Source: Lachnospiraceae bacterium (lineage in GTDB: Bacteria; Bacillota; Clostridia; Lachnospirales; Lachnospiraceae). From it: DNA of 32,913 nucleotides. Positions 6,829 through 14,062 of this stretch are shown here, piece after piece. The DNA lies in contig JAFZOS010000029.1 of assembly GCA_017550535.1 (NCBI GenBank), positions 1 to 32,913 on the forward strand, written 5' to 3'. Every line of letters begins with the position of its first letter. Within the stretch, counting starts at the first letter, position 1. The translations under genes and the position numbers were made by a program. The notes beneath the pieces were generated by a model. It had not been told where the DNA came from. It made no database searches and was given only the letters and a program-made list of their open reading frames with translations.

Positions 6829-7057
6829 AGAGGAGGAGAAACTGGACAAAGTCATACAGCGGCTGCAGATGAATATGTCAAACAACTATAAAGACAACGC
6901 CCAGGATGATCTGAAGGAACTCGAAGCAACGATGAATGCCGTGCGTACTTCGGGAAAGCTCAAAGATAAGGCGCTTGCAAAGTATGAAGCTATCCTTGAT
7001 GAATACAAGGAGAAGATGAAGGGATATAGCCATAAGGATCAAAAACCGTATTGGTGA
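6809..7057 (+). CDS. Uncharacterised 82-residue charged protein
   Basis: This is a small, highly charged, predicted all-helical protein. It starts MGLFKSKEEEKLDKVIQRLQ, then has a DLKELEATMNAV segment and a Lys/Glu-rich coiled-coil-like stretch (ALAKYEAILDEYKEKMKGY). The purine run AAAAGGGAGAA is placed 8 bases before the ATG at 6809, inside the rhodanese remnant. There is no membrane segment or cysteine. I recognise no family. It now sits behind the broken rhodanese gene, so it may have lost its original promoter. The stop is followed by a degenerate copy of the dispersed repeat. Confidence 0.6.
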   Translation: MGLFKSKEEEKLDKVIQRLQMNMSNNYKDNAQDDLKELEATMNAVRTSGKLKDKALAKYEAILDEYKEKMKGYSHKDQKPYW

Positions 7058-7059
7058 TA

Positions 7060-7077
7060 GGTGACTCATGACTCACC
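7060..7077. repeat. Degenerate dispersed repeat, copy C
   Basis: GGTGA (7060-7064) and TCACC (7073-7077) surround CTCATGAC. The segment looks like two outer arms of the GTGAGTCA repeat joined after loss of the GGGGACG core. Assignment to the family is inference. Confidence 0.4.
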
Positions 7078-7094
7078 TTGACCCAAAATGCCTC

Positions 7095-7123
7095 TTGACA
7101 AGGGGTAATTTTTATGTAATAAT
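7095..7123 (+). promoter_or_regulatory. Promoter of the OhrR redox operon
   Basis: A perfect TTGACA (7095-7100) is followed after 16-17 bases by TAATAA/AATAAT (7117-7123). Just downstream lies ACTT-GTGCAA-AAGT (7125-7138), a short inverted repeat, and two GCAAAA units. These are candidates for the OhrR operator because they sit between the promoter and the gene. Confidence 0.6.
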
Positions 7124-7175
7124 CACTTGTGCAAAAGTAAATAGCGCAAAATCATTCAGATAAGGTCAAGGTTAT

Positions 7176-7640
7176 ATGAGTAAGAATAACAAATATGAAA
7201 GTCTGAAACTAAATAATCAGGTTTGTTTTCCGCTGTATGCATGTTCCAAGGAGCTTACCAAGCAGTATGGTCCGTATCTGAAGGAACTGGGTCTTACCTA
7301 CACGCAGTATGTTGTGATGATGGTCATGTGGGAAAGGGAAAATGTATCATCACGGGATCTGGCGGAATGTACGCACCTTGATTATGGGACTCTCACACCG
7401 GTATTAAAGCGCCTTGAAAATGCGGGTTACCTTACGAGGCAGAGGATGCCGGAGGATGAAAGGCTGCTGGTACTTTCACTCACTAAGGAAGGAAAATCAC
7501 TTAAGGATAGGGCGGTTAAGATTCCATCGTGTATTGCTTCCCGCATGGGACTGACGATGGATGAGTTCAAAACACTCTACGAGCTTACATATAAGGCGCT
7601 TAGCAACATGGAAAACGATAATACGGAGGCAGAATTATGA
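7176..7640 (+). CDS. ohrR: OhrR-type MarR-family peroxide-sensing repressor
   Basis: This is a 154-residue winged-helix regulator of the MarR superfamily. The OhrR signature is near the N-terminus: LNNQVCFPLYACSKEL with the sensing cysteine at C17. Y31 and Y42 lie at the same distances from it as Tyr29 and Tyr40 do from Cys15 in Bacillus OhrR. LGLTYTQYVVMMVMWE, the recognition region (DYGTLTPVLKRLENAGYL) and the wing (RQRMPEDERLLVLSLT) follow. OhrR dimers repress genes for organic-peroxide defence until the cysteine is oxidised. A consensus promoter and candidate operator precede it, so it is probably autoregulated. Its stop overlaps the next start by 4 bases (ATGA). C23 is a second nearby cysteine, so a two-cysteine mechanism cannot be excluded. 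Confidence 0.85.
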   Translation: MSKNNKYESLKLNNQVCFPLYACSKELTKQYGPYLKELGLTYTQYVVMMVMWERENVSSRDLAECTHLDYGTLTPVLKRLENAGYLTRQRMPEDERLLVLSLTKEGKSLKDRAVKIPSCIASRMGLTMDEFKTLYELTYKALSNMENDNTEAEL

Positions 7641-8305
7641 CAGACAGGGAAGCGATCTTGCAAAGGCACTCGGTAAGGGTTTATGAAGACAGGAGAATCG
7701 ACAAGGACACAGTCGGATTGATCGAGGAAAAGATAAAAGAGCTTAATAATGAAGGAAACCTTAACCTTCAATTCATAGAAGATGCAGGCAAGACCTATAA
7801 TAAGTTAATGAACAGGGCAATGGGTTTAGGGTCGGCGCCAAGCGTGATAGCCTGTGTCGGCAAGGATACTGACGATCTGGATGAACGGGTAGGATATTAC
7901 GGCGAGAAGCTGGTCCTGTACCTCCAGAAGCTGGGGCTCAATACCTGTTGGACAGGTACTTTTAACAGGAAAAATACCGGAGCCGAGGTGGCCGGAGATG
8001 AAAGGCTTGTTATCTGTATAGCCGCCGGATACGGAAAAGACGGGGGCCGGCCGAGAAAGTCAAAAAGTGCCGAACAGGTTACGGCAGGAAAAAAGGACAG
8101 ACCAAAGTGGTTTAATGATGGTGTGGAACTGGCACTTTTGGCGCCTACCGCGATAAACCAGCAGAAATTTACCATAAGGCTTAATGATGATGATACCGTG
8201 GAGTTCATTGATAATGGCGGTGTATTAAGCCGGGTGGATTTAGGGATAGTTAAATGTCATTTTGAGATTGGTGCAGACAAAGTCGAAAAGGAGGAAAACA
8301 GATGA
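7637..8305 (+). CDS. Nitroreductase-family oxidoreductase
   Basis: This is a 222-residue flavoprotein of the nitroreductase superfamily, resembling the TM1586-type group. The FMN-binding N-terminal motif is ILQRHSVRVYEDRRI (RxSxR type). An internal FMN segment reads CWTGTFNRKN, and a second half reads DGVELALLAPTAINQQKF, a duplicated version of the APTAxNxQ motif. Such enzymes use NAD(P)H and FMN to reduce quinones, nitro compounds or flavins. The substrate is unknown. It overlaps ohrR upstream (ATGA) and the glutathione peroxidase downstream (ATGA), so the three are translated from one message and are presumably derepressed together by peroxide. The C-terminus (KVEKEENR) carries the next gene's ribosome binding site GGAGG. 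Confidence 0.8.
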   Translation: MTDREAILQRHSVRVYEDRRIDKDTVGLIEEKIKELNNEGNLNLQFIEDAGKTYNKLMNRAMGLGSAPSVIACVGKDTDDLDERVGYYGEKLVLYLQKLGLNTCWTGTFNRKNTGAEVAGDERLVICIAAGYGKDGGRPRKSKSAEQVTAGKKDRPKWFNDGVELALLAPTAINQQKFTIRLNDDDTVEFIDNGGVLSRVDLGIVKCHFEIGADKVEKEENR

Positions 8306-8841
8306 TCTATGATTTTGAATTAACAACAGGCAAGGGAGAAAAGCTCAGTCTTTCTGAGTATAAGGGAAAGGTGATTTTGGTCGTTAATACGGCAACCGGA
8401 TGCGGGTTCACACCTCAGTATGCTCCTATCGAACAGTTATACAAGGATTATCATGATAAGGGGCTTGAGATATTGGATATACCCTGCAACCAGTTTGGGG
8501 GACAGGCTCCGGGTACGGATGATGAGATACATGAGTTCTGTACAATGCACTTTAATACTACATTCCCTCAGATGAAAAAGGCTGATGTAAACGGAGAAAA
8601 CGAGCTTCCGCTGTATACTTATCTCAAATCGGAGATCGGATTTGAGGGATTTGAGGAGCACGAACTTAAGCCCGTGCTTGTAAAGATGTTTTCGGAAGCG
8701 GATCCGGAGTGGGATAAGAAGCCTGACATCAAGTGGAACTTTACGAAGTTCGTCATTGATCGCGAGGGGAATGTTGTTGCAAGGTTTGAGCCGACCGCTG
8801 ATATGAAGACGGTCGAAGAATGCATAAAAGCGTTACTTTAA
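8302..8841 (+). CDS. Glutathione/thioredoxin peroxidase (GPx family)
   Basis: This is a 179-residue cysteine GPx that reduces hydrogen or organic peroxides. In bacteria without glutathione the donor is usually thioredoxin. The active-site set is complete: peroxidatic C34 in NTATGCGFTPQY, Q64 in PCNQFGGQAPGT, and W145-N146 in KWNFTKFVID. C80 (EIHEFC) matches the resolving cysteine of thioredoxin-dependent members. It is encoded by TGC, not by UGA, so it is not a selenoprotein. It is the third gene of the ohrR operon, joined by an ATGA overlap. The flavodoxin follows after 12 bases. Its position under an OhrR regulator suggests an organic-peroxide role. Confidence 0.92.
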   Translation: MIYDFELTTGKGEKLSLSEYKGKVILVVNTATGCGFTPQYAPIEQLYKDYHDKGLEILDIPCNQFGGQAPGTDDEIHEFCTMHFNTTFPQMKKADVNGENELPLYTYLKSEIGFEGFEEHELKPVLVKMFSEADPEWDKKPDIKWNFTKFVIDREGNVVARFEPTADMKTVEECIKALL

Positions 8842-8853
8842 GGAGATGATAAA

Positions 8854-9309
8854 ATGACATATGCAGTAAGATATTACACAAAAACCGGAAATACAAAGCG
8901 GCTTGCCGAGGCTGTAGCTAAAGAACTTGGAGTGGAAGCATATCCGCTTTCTACTCCGATAGAAGAAAAGGTGGATATCCTCTTCCTCGGGAATTCCTAT
9001 TATGCCTTCAATATCGATCCTGAAGTGAAGGACTTCATAGCATCACTTGATAAGGATAAAGTAGGCAAAATCGCTAACTTCGGATCCGCAGCCATGCTTA
9101 ACTCTACATATAAGAAAGTAAAGGCGGAGGCCGATAAGGTTGGGATACCTATGATAGAAAAAGAATTCCACTGCAAGGGCGAATTCAAGGGACTTCATAA
9201 AGGAAGGCCAAACGAAGATGACCTAAAGGAAGCAGCCGCTTTTGCAAGGAGCTTGTCGGCTTTTTTCGCGTCGGCCTCGGTAAATCCTTCGTTGGGATTT
9301 ATAAAATAA
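8854..9309 (+). CDS. Flavodoxin-like protein with extended C-terminus
   Basis: This is a flavodoxin-fold electron carrier. The FMN phosphate loop is YYTKTGNTKRLA (residues 7-18). The central strand is ILFLGNSYYAFNIDPEV, where many flavodoxins have a conserved aromatic loop. GSAAMLNSTYKKVK follows, and the family-typical end is KGRPNEDDLKEAAAFAR. After that point (about residue 132) the sequence SLSAFFASASVNPSLGFIK is not flavodoxin-like. These final residues are antisense to the 3' end of the HAD gene, with a 115-base tail-to-tail overlap, which suggests loss of the original stop and intergenic DNA. The ribosome binding site AAGGAGATG precedes the ATG. It is the last gene of the redox operon. 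Confidence 0.82.
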   Translation: MTYAVRYYTKTGNTKRLAEAVAKELGVEAYPLSTPIEEKVDILFLGNSYYAFNIDPEVKDFIASLDKDKVGKIANFGSAAMLNSTYKKVKAEADKVGIPMIEKEFHCKGEFKGLHKGRPNEDDLKEAAAFARSLSAFFASASVNPSLGFIK

Positions 9310-9686
9310 ACACGGTCGTTTATCCTTTCATACTCGTCGGGGTTGCCGTCTATTACGATATAATCCTTTCCCCTGTGAAAATATAAAAACCTCTCGATTT
9401 CCTTATCGCGAGGTCTTCCTTTAAGATACGGTGTTTTATCACTGATCTTCAGTCCGTAAGAATCAAATATCGCTTCGAGTTCCTTTATATACGGAGCGTT
9501 ATCCTTGTCTCCGGCGCCGTTAAATCCCAAGCGCCACGAAGATGTGAGCACCGGTATCAGATCATGCTCCGCCAAAAAGAAGCAGAAGAAATTGGCAAGT
9601 CCGTAATTTAATGTAAACGGTTTTTTCCAGTCACTTTTTTTGTTAAGAAGTCCATCCACGTTGAAGAAGCAATACCTATTAGCCAT
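9195..9686 (-). CDS. HAD-like protein (HAD_SAK type) with Asn in place of the nucleophile Asp
   Basis: This is a 163-residue compact HAD fold like those of the HAD_SAK family (found alone or with RNA-repair modules). Motif I reads RYCFFNVDGLLN: the first catalytic Asp is Asn9, while Asp11 is kept. Motif II is VLTSSWR, the Lys region is KGRPRDKEIERFL, and motif IV is DYIVIDGNPDE. Without the nucleophile, classical phosphatase chemistry is unlikely, so it may be a binding protein or a dead copy. The start has an almost perfect 16S-complementary site, AAGGAGGTGATC, directly upstream. The last ~14 residues (AAASFRSSSFGLPL) are antisense to the flavodoxin gene and look like readthrough after DKLLAK. 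Confidence 0.7.
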   Translation of the reverse strand: MANRYCFFNVDGLLNKKSDWKKPFTLNYGLANFFCFFLAEHDLIPVLTSSWRLGFNGAGDKDNAPYIKELEAIFDSYGLKISDKTPYLKGRPRDKEIERFLYFHRGKDYIVIDGNPDEYERINDRVYFINPNEGFTEADAKKADKLLAKAAASFRSSSFGLPL

Positions 9687-9759
9687 GGGATCACCTCCTT
9701 ATTAACTGCGGAAACCAAATATCCTTCCATATATTATTTCGGATACATAGTATTAAGAA

Positions 9760-9788
9760 TTAACTGTTCCGATCAGGAGATTTATGAT
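9760..9788 (+). promoter_or_regulatory. Putative promoter of the lipoprotein gene
   Basis: TTAACT (9760-9765), a 17-base spacer and TATGAT (9783-9788) lie 52 bases before the lipoprotein start. Confidence 0.45.
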
Positions 9789-9839
9789 AGAATATCAACT
9801 TGTCAGACAAAAAAAGAAACAATGAAAGGAAAAGATAAA

Positions 9840-10694
9840 ATGAGCATGTACTTTAAATCACGTAAAGCGACTTTGGCTACAGCAGCCATCCTTACAGCGG
9901 TTATGTCCCTTACGGGCTGTAAAGATGACGGCCCGAAAACGAGCATCATGGATAGCTCAAATGAAGTATCGTCTTATTCGGAAACTTCAGACAGCACCGA
10001 TACAGGTACCGATATAAATGCGGATATAGATCTTGATTCTCTCAACAAATCGATTGATGCAATAAATGATCTTAAATTTGATATAGGATCTGATACAGGC
10101 TCCGATAGCAATAATACGGAAAGTAATGCTGTGCAGGCGGGTGACTCTTCCGACAGTACAAAGGATGAGCCTTCGGGAGAAAAAACTGTATACAGTTTCA
10201 CGGATGTTTACGCTGACGAAAACGACCTGACAGTCATCCCGAACGGCGGCATGAATGCATCGACGGTTTTATACGGCGGGAAGGACCTTAAGGGATTCCT
10301 TGACTATGTCGATTCGAATGTTTTGGAAAAGGGCCGTACGATTAACAGGGATTTCTTTTATGACATGCTTGCTGTCATGATGGTTGACAAGGATTTAAGC
10401 TCGGATGCCGACAGTATAGAGAAAAATCTTATCATGTCGCTTGCAATGGCCAACAATTTTCACGATACGGATGTTAAGATAAACGACTGCTATCTTAATG
10501 CAGCCAATGCGGCCGAATACAGGTATCATGTGACCGCCTACGGGAAAGATGATACATGGGTCGTTAATTACAGGGACCGTACCATGTATATGAACGACGG
10601 TAAAACGGAGTATGTATCCGAGATGTTCAAGGATGAATACCTTGCGGTGTGGATGGTAGCCATAGAGGATTATTACGGGTTGGTATTTAAATAA
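9840..10694 (+). CDS. Lipoprotein, uncharacterised
   Basis: This is a 284-residue exported lipoprotein. It has a basic N-terminus (KSRK), a hydrophobic core (ATLATAAILTAVM) and a clear lipobox LTGC with the lipidated C27. A long low-complexity linker (about 35-120) rich in Ser, Asp, Thr and Gly follows, and then a folded C-terminal domain of about 160 residues beginning VYSFTDVYADENDLTVIPNG. I recognise no family. The segments ITINRDFFYDMLAVMMV and WVVNYRDRTMYMNDG could belong to a small alpha/beta domain. I prefer ATG 9840, with AAAGGAAAAG 8 bases upstream, over the in-frame ATG 9822, which would place the ribosome binding site inside the gene. It is monocistronic; the repeat copy B begins within 2 bases of its stop. 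Confidence 0.75.
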   Translation: MSMYFKSRKATLATAAILTAVMSLTGCKDDGPKTSIMDSSNEVSSYSETSDSTDTGTDINADIDLDSLNKSIDAINDLKFDIGSDTGSDSNNTESNAVQAGDSSDSTKDEPSGEKTVYSFTDVYADENDLTVIPNGGMNASTVLYGGKDLKGFLDYVDSNVLEKGRTINRDFFYDMLAVMMVDKDLSSDADSIEKNLIMSLAMANNFHDTDVKINDCYLNAANAAEYRYHVTAYGKDDTWVVNYRDRTMYMNDGKTEYVSEMFKDEYLAVWMVAIEDYYGLVFK

Positions 10695-10695
10695 A

Positions 10696-10752
10696 GTGAC
10701 TCACTCACCCTGACTCAAAAAAGAGTCAGAAGAAACGTCCCCTGACTCACCT
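10696..10752 (-). repeat. Dispersed palindromic repeat, copy B (compound)
   Basis: Read on the minus strand, 10752-10723 gives AGGTGAGTCAGGGGACGTTT and continues CTTCTGACTC, matching copy A except for one base. A second arm set follows (TGACTC-AAAAAA-GAGTCA hairpin at 10711-10728, and GTGACTCACTCACC at 10696-10709). It fills the space between the lipoprotein stop and the promoter of the GGDEF/EAL gene. The A6 loop hairpin could also terminate transcription. Confidence 0.7.
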
Positions 10753-10759
10753 TATGTGA

Positions 10760-10765
10760 TATAAT
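10760..10765 (+). promoter_or_regulatory. Putative -10 element of the GGDEF/EAL gene
   Basis: TATAAT (10760-10765) lies 32 bases before the start. The expected -35 position (about 10737) falls inside the repeat core GTCCCC and does not match TTGACA. If the promoter is used, the repeat supplies its upstream half. Confidence 0.35.
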
Positions 10766-10797
10766 TATATGACAGAGGGGTATATTGGGAAGGTGCA

Positions 10798-12504
10798 TTG
10801 ATGGATAATAATGTATATGAAGCTCTGCGCGAGCTGATGAGAAGGGCTGCCACGGAAGACCTTGAGAGGGATTCCTACAAGGAGATATGCGAAAGCGTTA
10901 AAGTGGCAAAGATGTACTACGACATGGATCTGGGTGATTCTAACAGGTACGTCGATCCTTTTACGGGGAACCTTGTGGTCGCGCAGCGGCAGAATGATGA
11001 CAAGATAATCCTTTATGACAGCGGTGATGAAACCGAACTTGTACTCACATACCCGTTTTATTTCGAAGGATTTGAGTATGTTCATGCATATATCGAATTC
11101 AGGCCGGGGATTAAGGAGGATGAGCTTGATCATGACCTGTATCAGATGCTTGCGGATACGGTATATACCATCGTCAGCCGCCGTAACATGCGGGTCATGC
11201 TCGATTTTGCCGAAAAGGTCGACTTAATGACAGGTATTCCCAATGTTATAGCCTTTAAGCAGGAGTATTTAAAAACGGTATCGGCGGTTCCGGCTTATGA
11301 ACTTATCTTAATGAGGATCAATATAATGAACTTCCGCTATATAAATGAGAGTGCGGGAGCTCAGGCGGGAAATGAGGCGATAGTAAGTCTTGCCAGGCAG
11401 CTGCTGCAGTTTGTCGGAAACGATGAGGCGGTATGCAGATTGGGCGGTGACAATTTCGCACTCTTCATATATGAAAAGAATCTGGACAAAACCCTCAATA
11501 AACTTAACAGTATAATCATCTCGGATCTTCCGAGTGCACCCGGGCGGACATTTGAGTTTTCCTCGTGGGTGGGCATATCCATGCTTGAAAAAGGCGATGA
11601 AAAGCCATACGACGTAAGGCTGAGCGACGCATCCATGGCCTGTGAGATAGGCAAGTCAAGGCTTAAGAGGACGGTAACCTTTTTCGATGGCGAAGTAGCG
11701 GCGATGGTAAACACGGGACGCGACATGATAGCAAAGTTCCGCCCCGCCCTTCATAACAACGAATTCCTGCCGTATTTCCAGCCCAAGGTAAACATGCGCA
11801 CGGGCGATCTTGCCGGATTTGAGGCACTGTGCAGGTGGCGCCACGGCGGCAAAGTCATATATCCCGACCAGTTCATTCCGCTGCTCGACCGAGAGGGCGT
11901 GGTGACCGAGCTTGATATGTATATCTTCCGCATGACCTGCGAGATAATACGTAAATGGAAGGACATGGGACTCAATCCCCCGACCATATCTTGTAACTTT
12001 TCTAAGAAGAACCTGTTTGTGCCCGATATCGAGTCTAAGATACTTGATGCCGTAAAGGAATGCGGTGTTAACCCGGCCGACCTTGAGATCGAGATAACAG
12101 AGAGCATGAAGGAATCGGAGTACGACCGTCTGATCTGGTTTGTAAGGACGTTAAAGTCACACGGATTCCATATTTCGATCGACGATTTCGGGACCGGCTA
12201 TTCTTCGCTGTCCCTTATCCATAATATCGATGCGGACGTGATCAAGATAGACAAAAGTTTCATTGATACCCTGCCGCAGGATAGGAAGTCGGCGATACTT
12301 ATCGAGAGCGTTGTTAACATTGCTTCAAGCCTCAATATGTCCACTATCGCAGAAGGTGTTGAAACCGCGGAGCAGGGCAGGTGCCTGCTTGAACTTGGCT
12401 GCCACATGGCCCAGGGTTTTTATTACAGCAGGCCGGTAAGCTACGATGAAGCGACTGACATAGTAAGGACAGGGGGTTTTGAGGCACTTATCGAAATTGA
12501 TTGA
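10798..12504 (+). CDS. GGDEF-EAL protein, probable c-di-GMP phosphodiesterase
   Basis: This is a 568-residue cytosolic signalling protein. Residues 1-140 form an unassigned alpha/beta input domain with no membrane helix. A GGDEF domain spans about 141-298, but its active site reads RLGGDNF, replacing the catalytic Glu with Asn, and no RxxD inhibitory site is seen, so cyclase activity is unlikely. The EAL domain (about 315-560) is complete: GFEALCRW (E342), the Asn of ISCNFSKKN, EIEITESMKESE, ISIDDFGTGYSS, VIKIDKSFID, IAEGVETAEQ and CHMAQGFYYSRP. It should hydrolyse c-di-GMP to pGpG, perhaps with GTP bound by the degenerate GGDEF domain as activator. GGAAGGTG precedes the ATG. It is monocistronic and ends at a strong terminator. 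Confidence 0.9.
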   Translation: MMDNNVYEALRELMRRAATEDLERDSYKEICESVKVAKMYYDMDLGDSNRYVDPFTGNLVVAQRQNDDKIILYDSGDETELVLTYPFYFEGFEYVHAYIEFRPGIKEDELDHDLYQMLADTVYTIVSRRNMRVMLDFAEKVDLMTGIPNVIAFKQEYLKTVSAVPAYELILMRINIMNFRYINESAGAQAGNEAIVSLARQLLQFVGNDEAVCRLGGDNFALFIYEKNLDKTLNKLNSIIISDLPSAPGRTFEFSSWVGISMLEKGDEKPYDVRLSDASMACEIGKSRLKRTVTFFDGEVAAMVNTGRDMIAKFRPALHNNEFLPYFQPKVNMRTGDLAGFEALCRWRHGGKVIYPDQFIPLLDREGVVTELDMYIFRMTCEIIRKWKDMGLNPPTISCNFSKKNLFVPDIESKILDAVKECGVNPADLEIEITESMKESEYDRLIWFVRTLKSHGFHISIDDFGTGYSSLSLIHNIDADVIKIDKSFIDTLPQDRKSAILIESVVNIASSLNMSTIAEGVETAEQGRCLLELGCHMAQGFYYSRPVSYDEATDIVRTGGFEALIEID

Positions 12505-12516
12505 TGAGTCAACAGG

Positions 12517-12549
12517 AAAGTCGGTGAAGTGATCTTCACCGACTTTTGA
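12517..12549. terminator. Strong bidirectional-type terminator
   Basis: A perfect 13-base stem, AAAGTCGGTGAAG (12517-12529) / CTTCACCGACTTT (12534-12546), with a TGAT loop, ends in a T-run on one strand and has an A-run at the other end. It can serve the GGDEF/EAL gene and the convergent glutamine synthetase gene, whose stop is at 12594. Confidence 0.85.
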
Positions 12550-12593
12550 CTTTGACAAAAAAGATTGTAAAACAGCAAATTACAGATCATAAA

Positions 12594-14024
12594 TTACAGA
12601 TCATAATATTCGGCAAATTCAGCAGGATGAGGTAACCTTGATATCCTGCTGCTTGCTTTTCTGCATCTTCCGACAAGCTGGGTAAGGAGCCTCTCAGGGA
12701 AGACCCCGCCGGCTGTCAGGTAATCATGATCGGATTCAAGAGCATCAAGTGCTTCATCCAATGATGTAGGAAGTCCGGACAGTTTAGCCTTTTCTTCATC
12801 GGAAAGCTCATACAGGTTAAAGTCATACGGACCCCAGCCTGCTTTATGAGGATCGATCTTATTCTTTATACCGTCAAGTCCTGCCATAAGGATAGCAGCA
12901 TAAGCATAGTACGGGTTGCAGGTTGCATCCGGGTTCCTGAGCTCGAAACGCTTGGTCTCGGGCGTCTTGGCATATGCCGGTATACGGATTACGGCGCTGC
13001 GGTTGGACATTGCGTAACCGATGGTAACGGGCGCTTCAAATCCGGGTACCAGTCTCTTATATGAATTGGTCGAGGGATTGGTTATGGCACATAAAGAGCG
13101 GGCGTGGGAGAGAAGTCCGCCCATGAACCAGTGTGCCTGTTTGCTGAGCTGGGCATAACCCTTGGCATCGTAGAAAACGGGCTTGCCTTTTTTGAAAAGG
13201 AGCATATGAACATGCATACCGTTACCGGCTTCACCTGCCAGGGGCTTAGGCATGAAAGTTGCGGTACAGCCGTCCATAACAGCTTCATTCTTTATAACGT
13301 ATTTGGCCGACATGGTATCATCGGCAAGTTTAAGCATATCTCCGAGTTCAACTTCTATTTCCATCTGGCCGCTGCCGCCAACCTCGGGATGATGATATTT
13401 AACATCAATGCCCCAGTCACTCATGGCAAGGCACATCCGTGAACGAAGATCATTCCTTATATCTGTCGGAAGCGAGTTGTGATAACCGGTTCCGGGCTTA
13501 AGCTGATAGCCCTTGTTATTCTCGGCATGACCGGCCGCAAATCCCGCCTGGGGAGTGAATATCTCGGTATACATGTTGTAATAATCGGTACTGTATTGGA
13601 TGCTGTCAAAGATATAAAATTCATACTCGGGGCCGATCACCATTCTGTCAGCGACTCCAAGTTCTTCCATGTATTCCAGTGCCCGGATCGCAACATTTCT
13701 GGGATACTGGTCAAAGGGCCTGTTCTTTGGAAGATCGATGATCTTTACATCGCCTATCATTGACAGTGTAGGTATTTCAGAGTAGCGGTCGATCACAGCC
13801 GATTCGAGTACGGGAATGAATACCATATCACTGTTCTCAATAGGGGCATAACCATAGTTGGAACCATCGAAACCAATGCCGTGTTCCATGGTGCTTTCAG
13901 TAAGTCTTTCGGCAGGGATGCTAAGATGACGCCATCTTCCGTCGATATCCGTCAGCTTAAAATCTACCATCCGTATTCCTTCGTCCTTAATGAGCTTCTG
14001 AATGTCTTTTAATGTCTTAGCCAT
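12594..14024 (-). CDS. glnA: Glutamine synthetase type I (GSI-beta-like)
   Basis: This enzyme makes glutamine from glutamate, ammonia and ATP, the main ammonia-assimilation step. At 476 residues it is longer than the ~445-residue GSI-alpha usual in Firmicutes. Motifs present are GFDGSNYGYAPIENSD, GPEYEFYIFD, HHPEVGGSGQMEIE, the ATP-site stretch MPKPLAGEAGNGMHVH, NPSTNSYKRLVPGFEAPV and RFELRNPDATCNPY. The C-terminal region FNLYELSDEEK (Tyr405) and the end PHPAEFAEYYDL are like GSI-beta enzymes, where that Tyr is the adenylylation site. A GGAGG site lies 8-10 bases before the ATG. Upstream on the minus strand are TATAAT (14068-14063) and an inverted repeat, TGCTCAT/ATGAGCA (14076-14103), that probably binds a regulator. 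Confidence 0.95.
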   Translation of the reverse strand: MAKTLKDIQKLIKDEGIRMVDFKLTDIDGRWRHLSIPAERLTESTMEHGIGFDGSNYGYAPIENSDMVFIPVLESAVIDRYSEIPTLSMIGDVKIIDLPKNRPFDQYPRNVAIRALEYMEELGVADRMVIGPEYEFYIFDSIQYSTDYYNMYTEIFTPQAGFAAGHAENNKGYQLKPGTGYHNSLPTDIRNDLRSRMCLAMSDWGIDVKYHHPEVGGSGQMEIEVELGDMLKLADDTMSAKYVIKNEAVMDGCTATFMPKPLAGEAGNGMHVHMLLFKKGKPVFYDAKGYAQLSKQAHWFMGGLLSHARSLCAITNPSTNSYKRLVPGFEAPVTIGYAMSNRSAVIRIPAYAKTPETKRFELRNPDATCNPYYAYAAILMAGLDGIKNKIDPHKAGWGPYDFNLYELSDEEKAKLSGLPTSLDEALDALESDHDYLTAGGVFPERLLTQLVGRCRKASSRISRLPHPAEFAEYYDL

Positions 14025-14062
14025 AAGAAACTTCCTCCTTTTTTGATTTACTCCTGTATTCC

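Noticed and set aside
8302-8841. Possible selenocysteine GPx.
   Set aside because: The active-site codon is TGC and no in-frame TGA is present.
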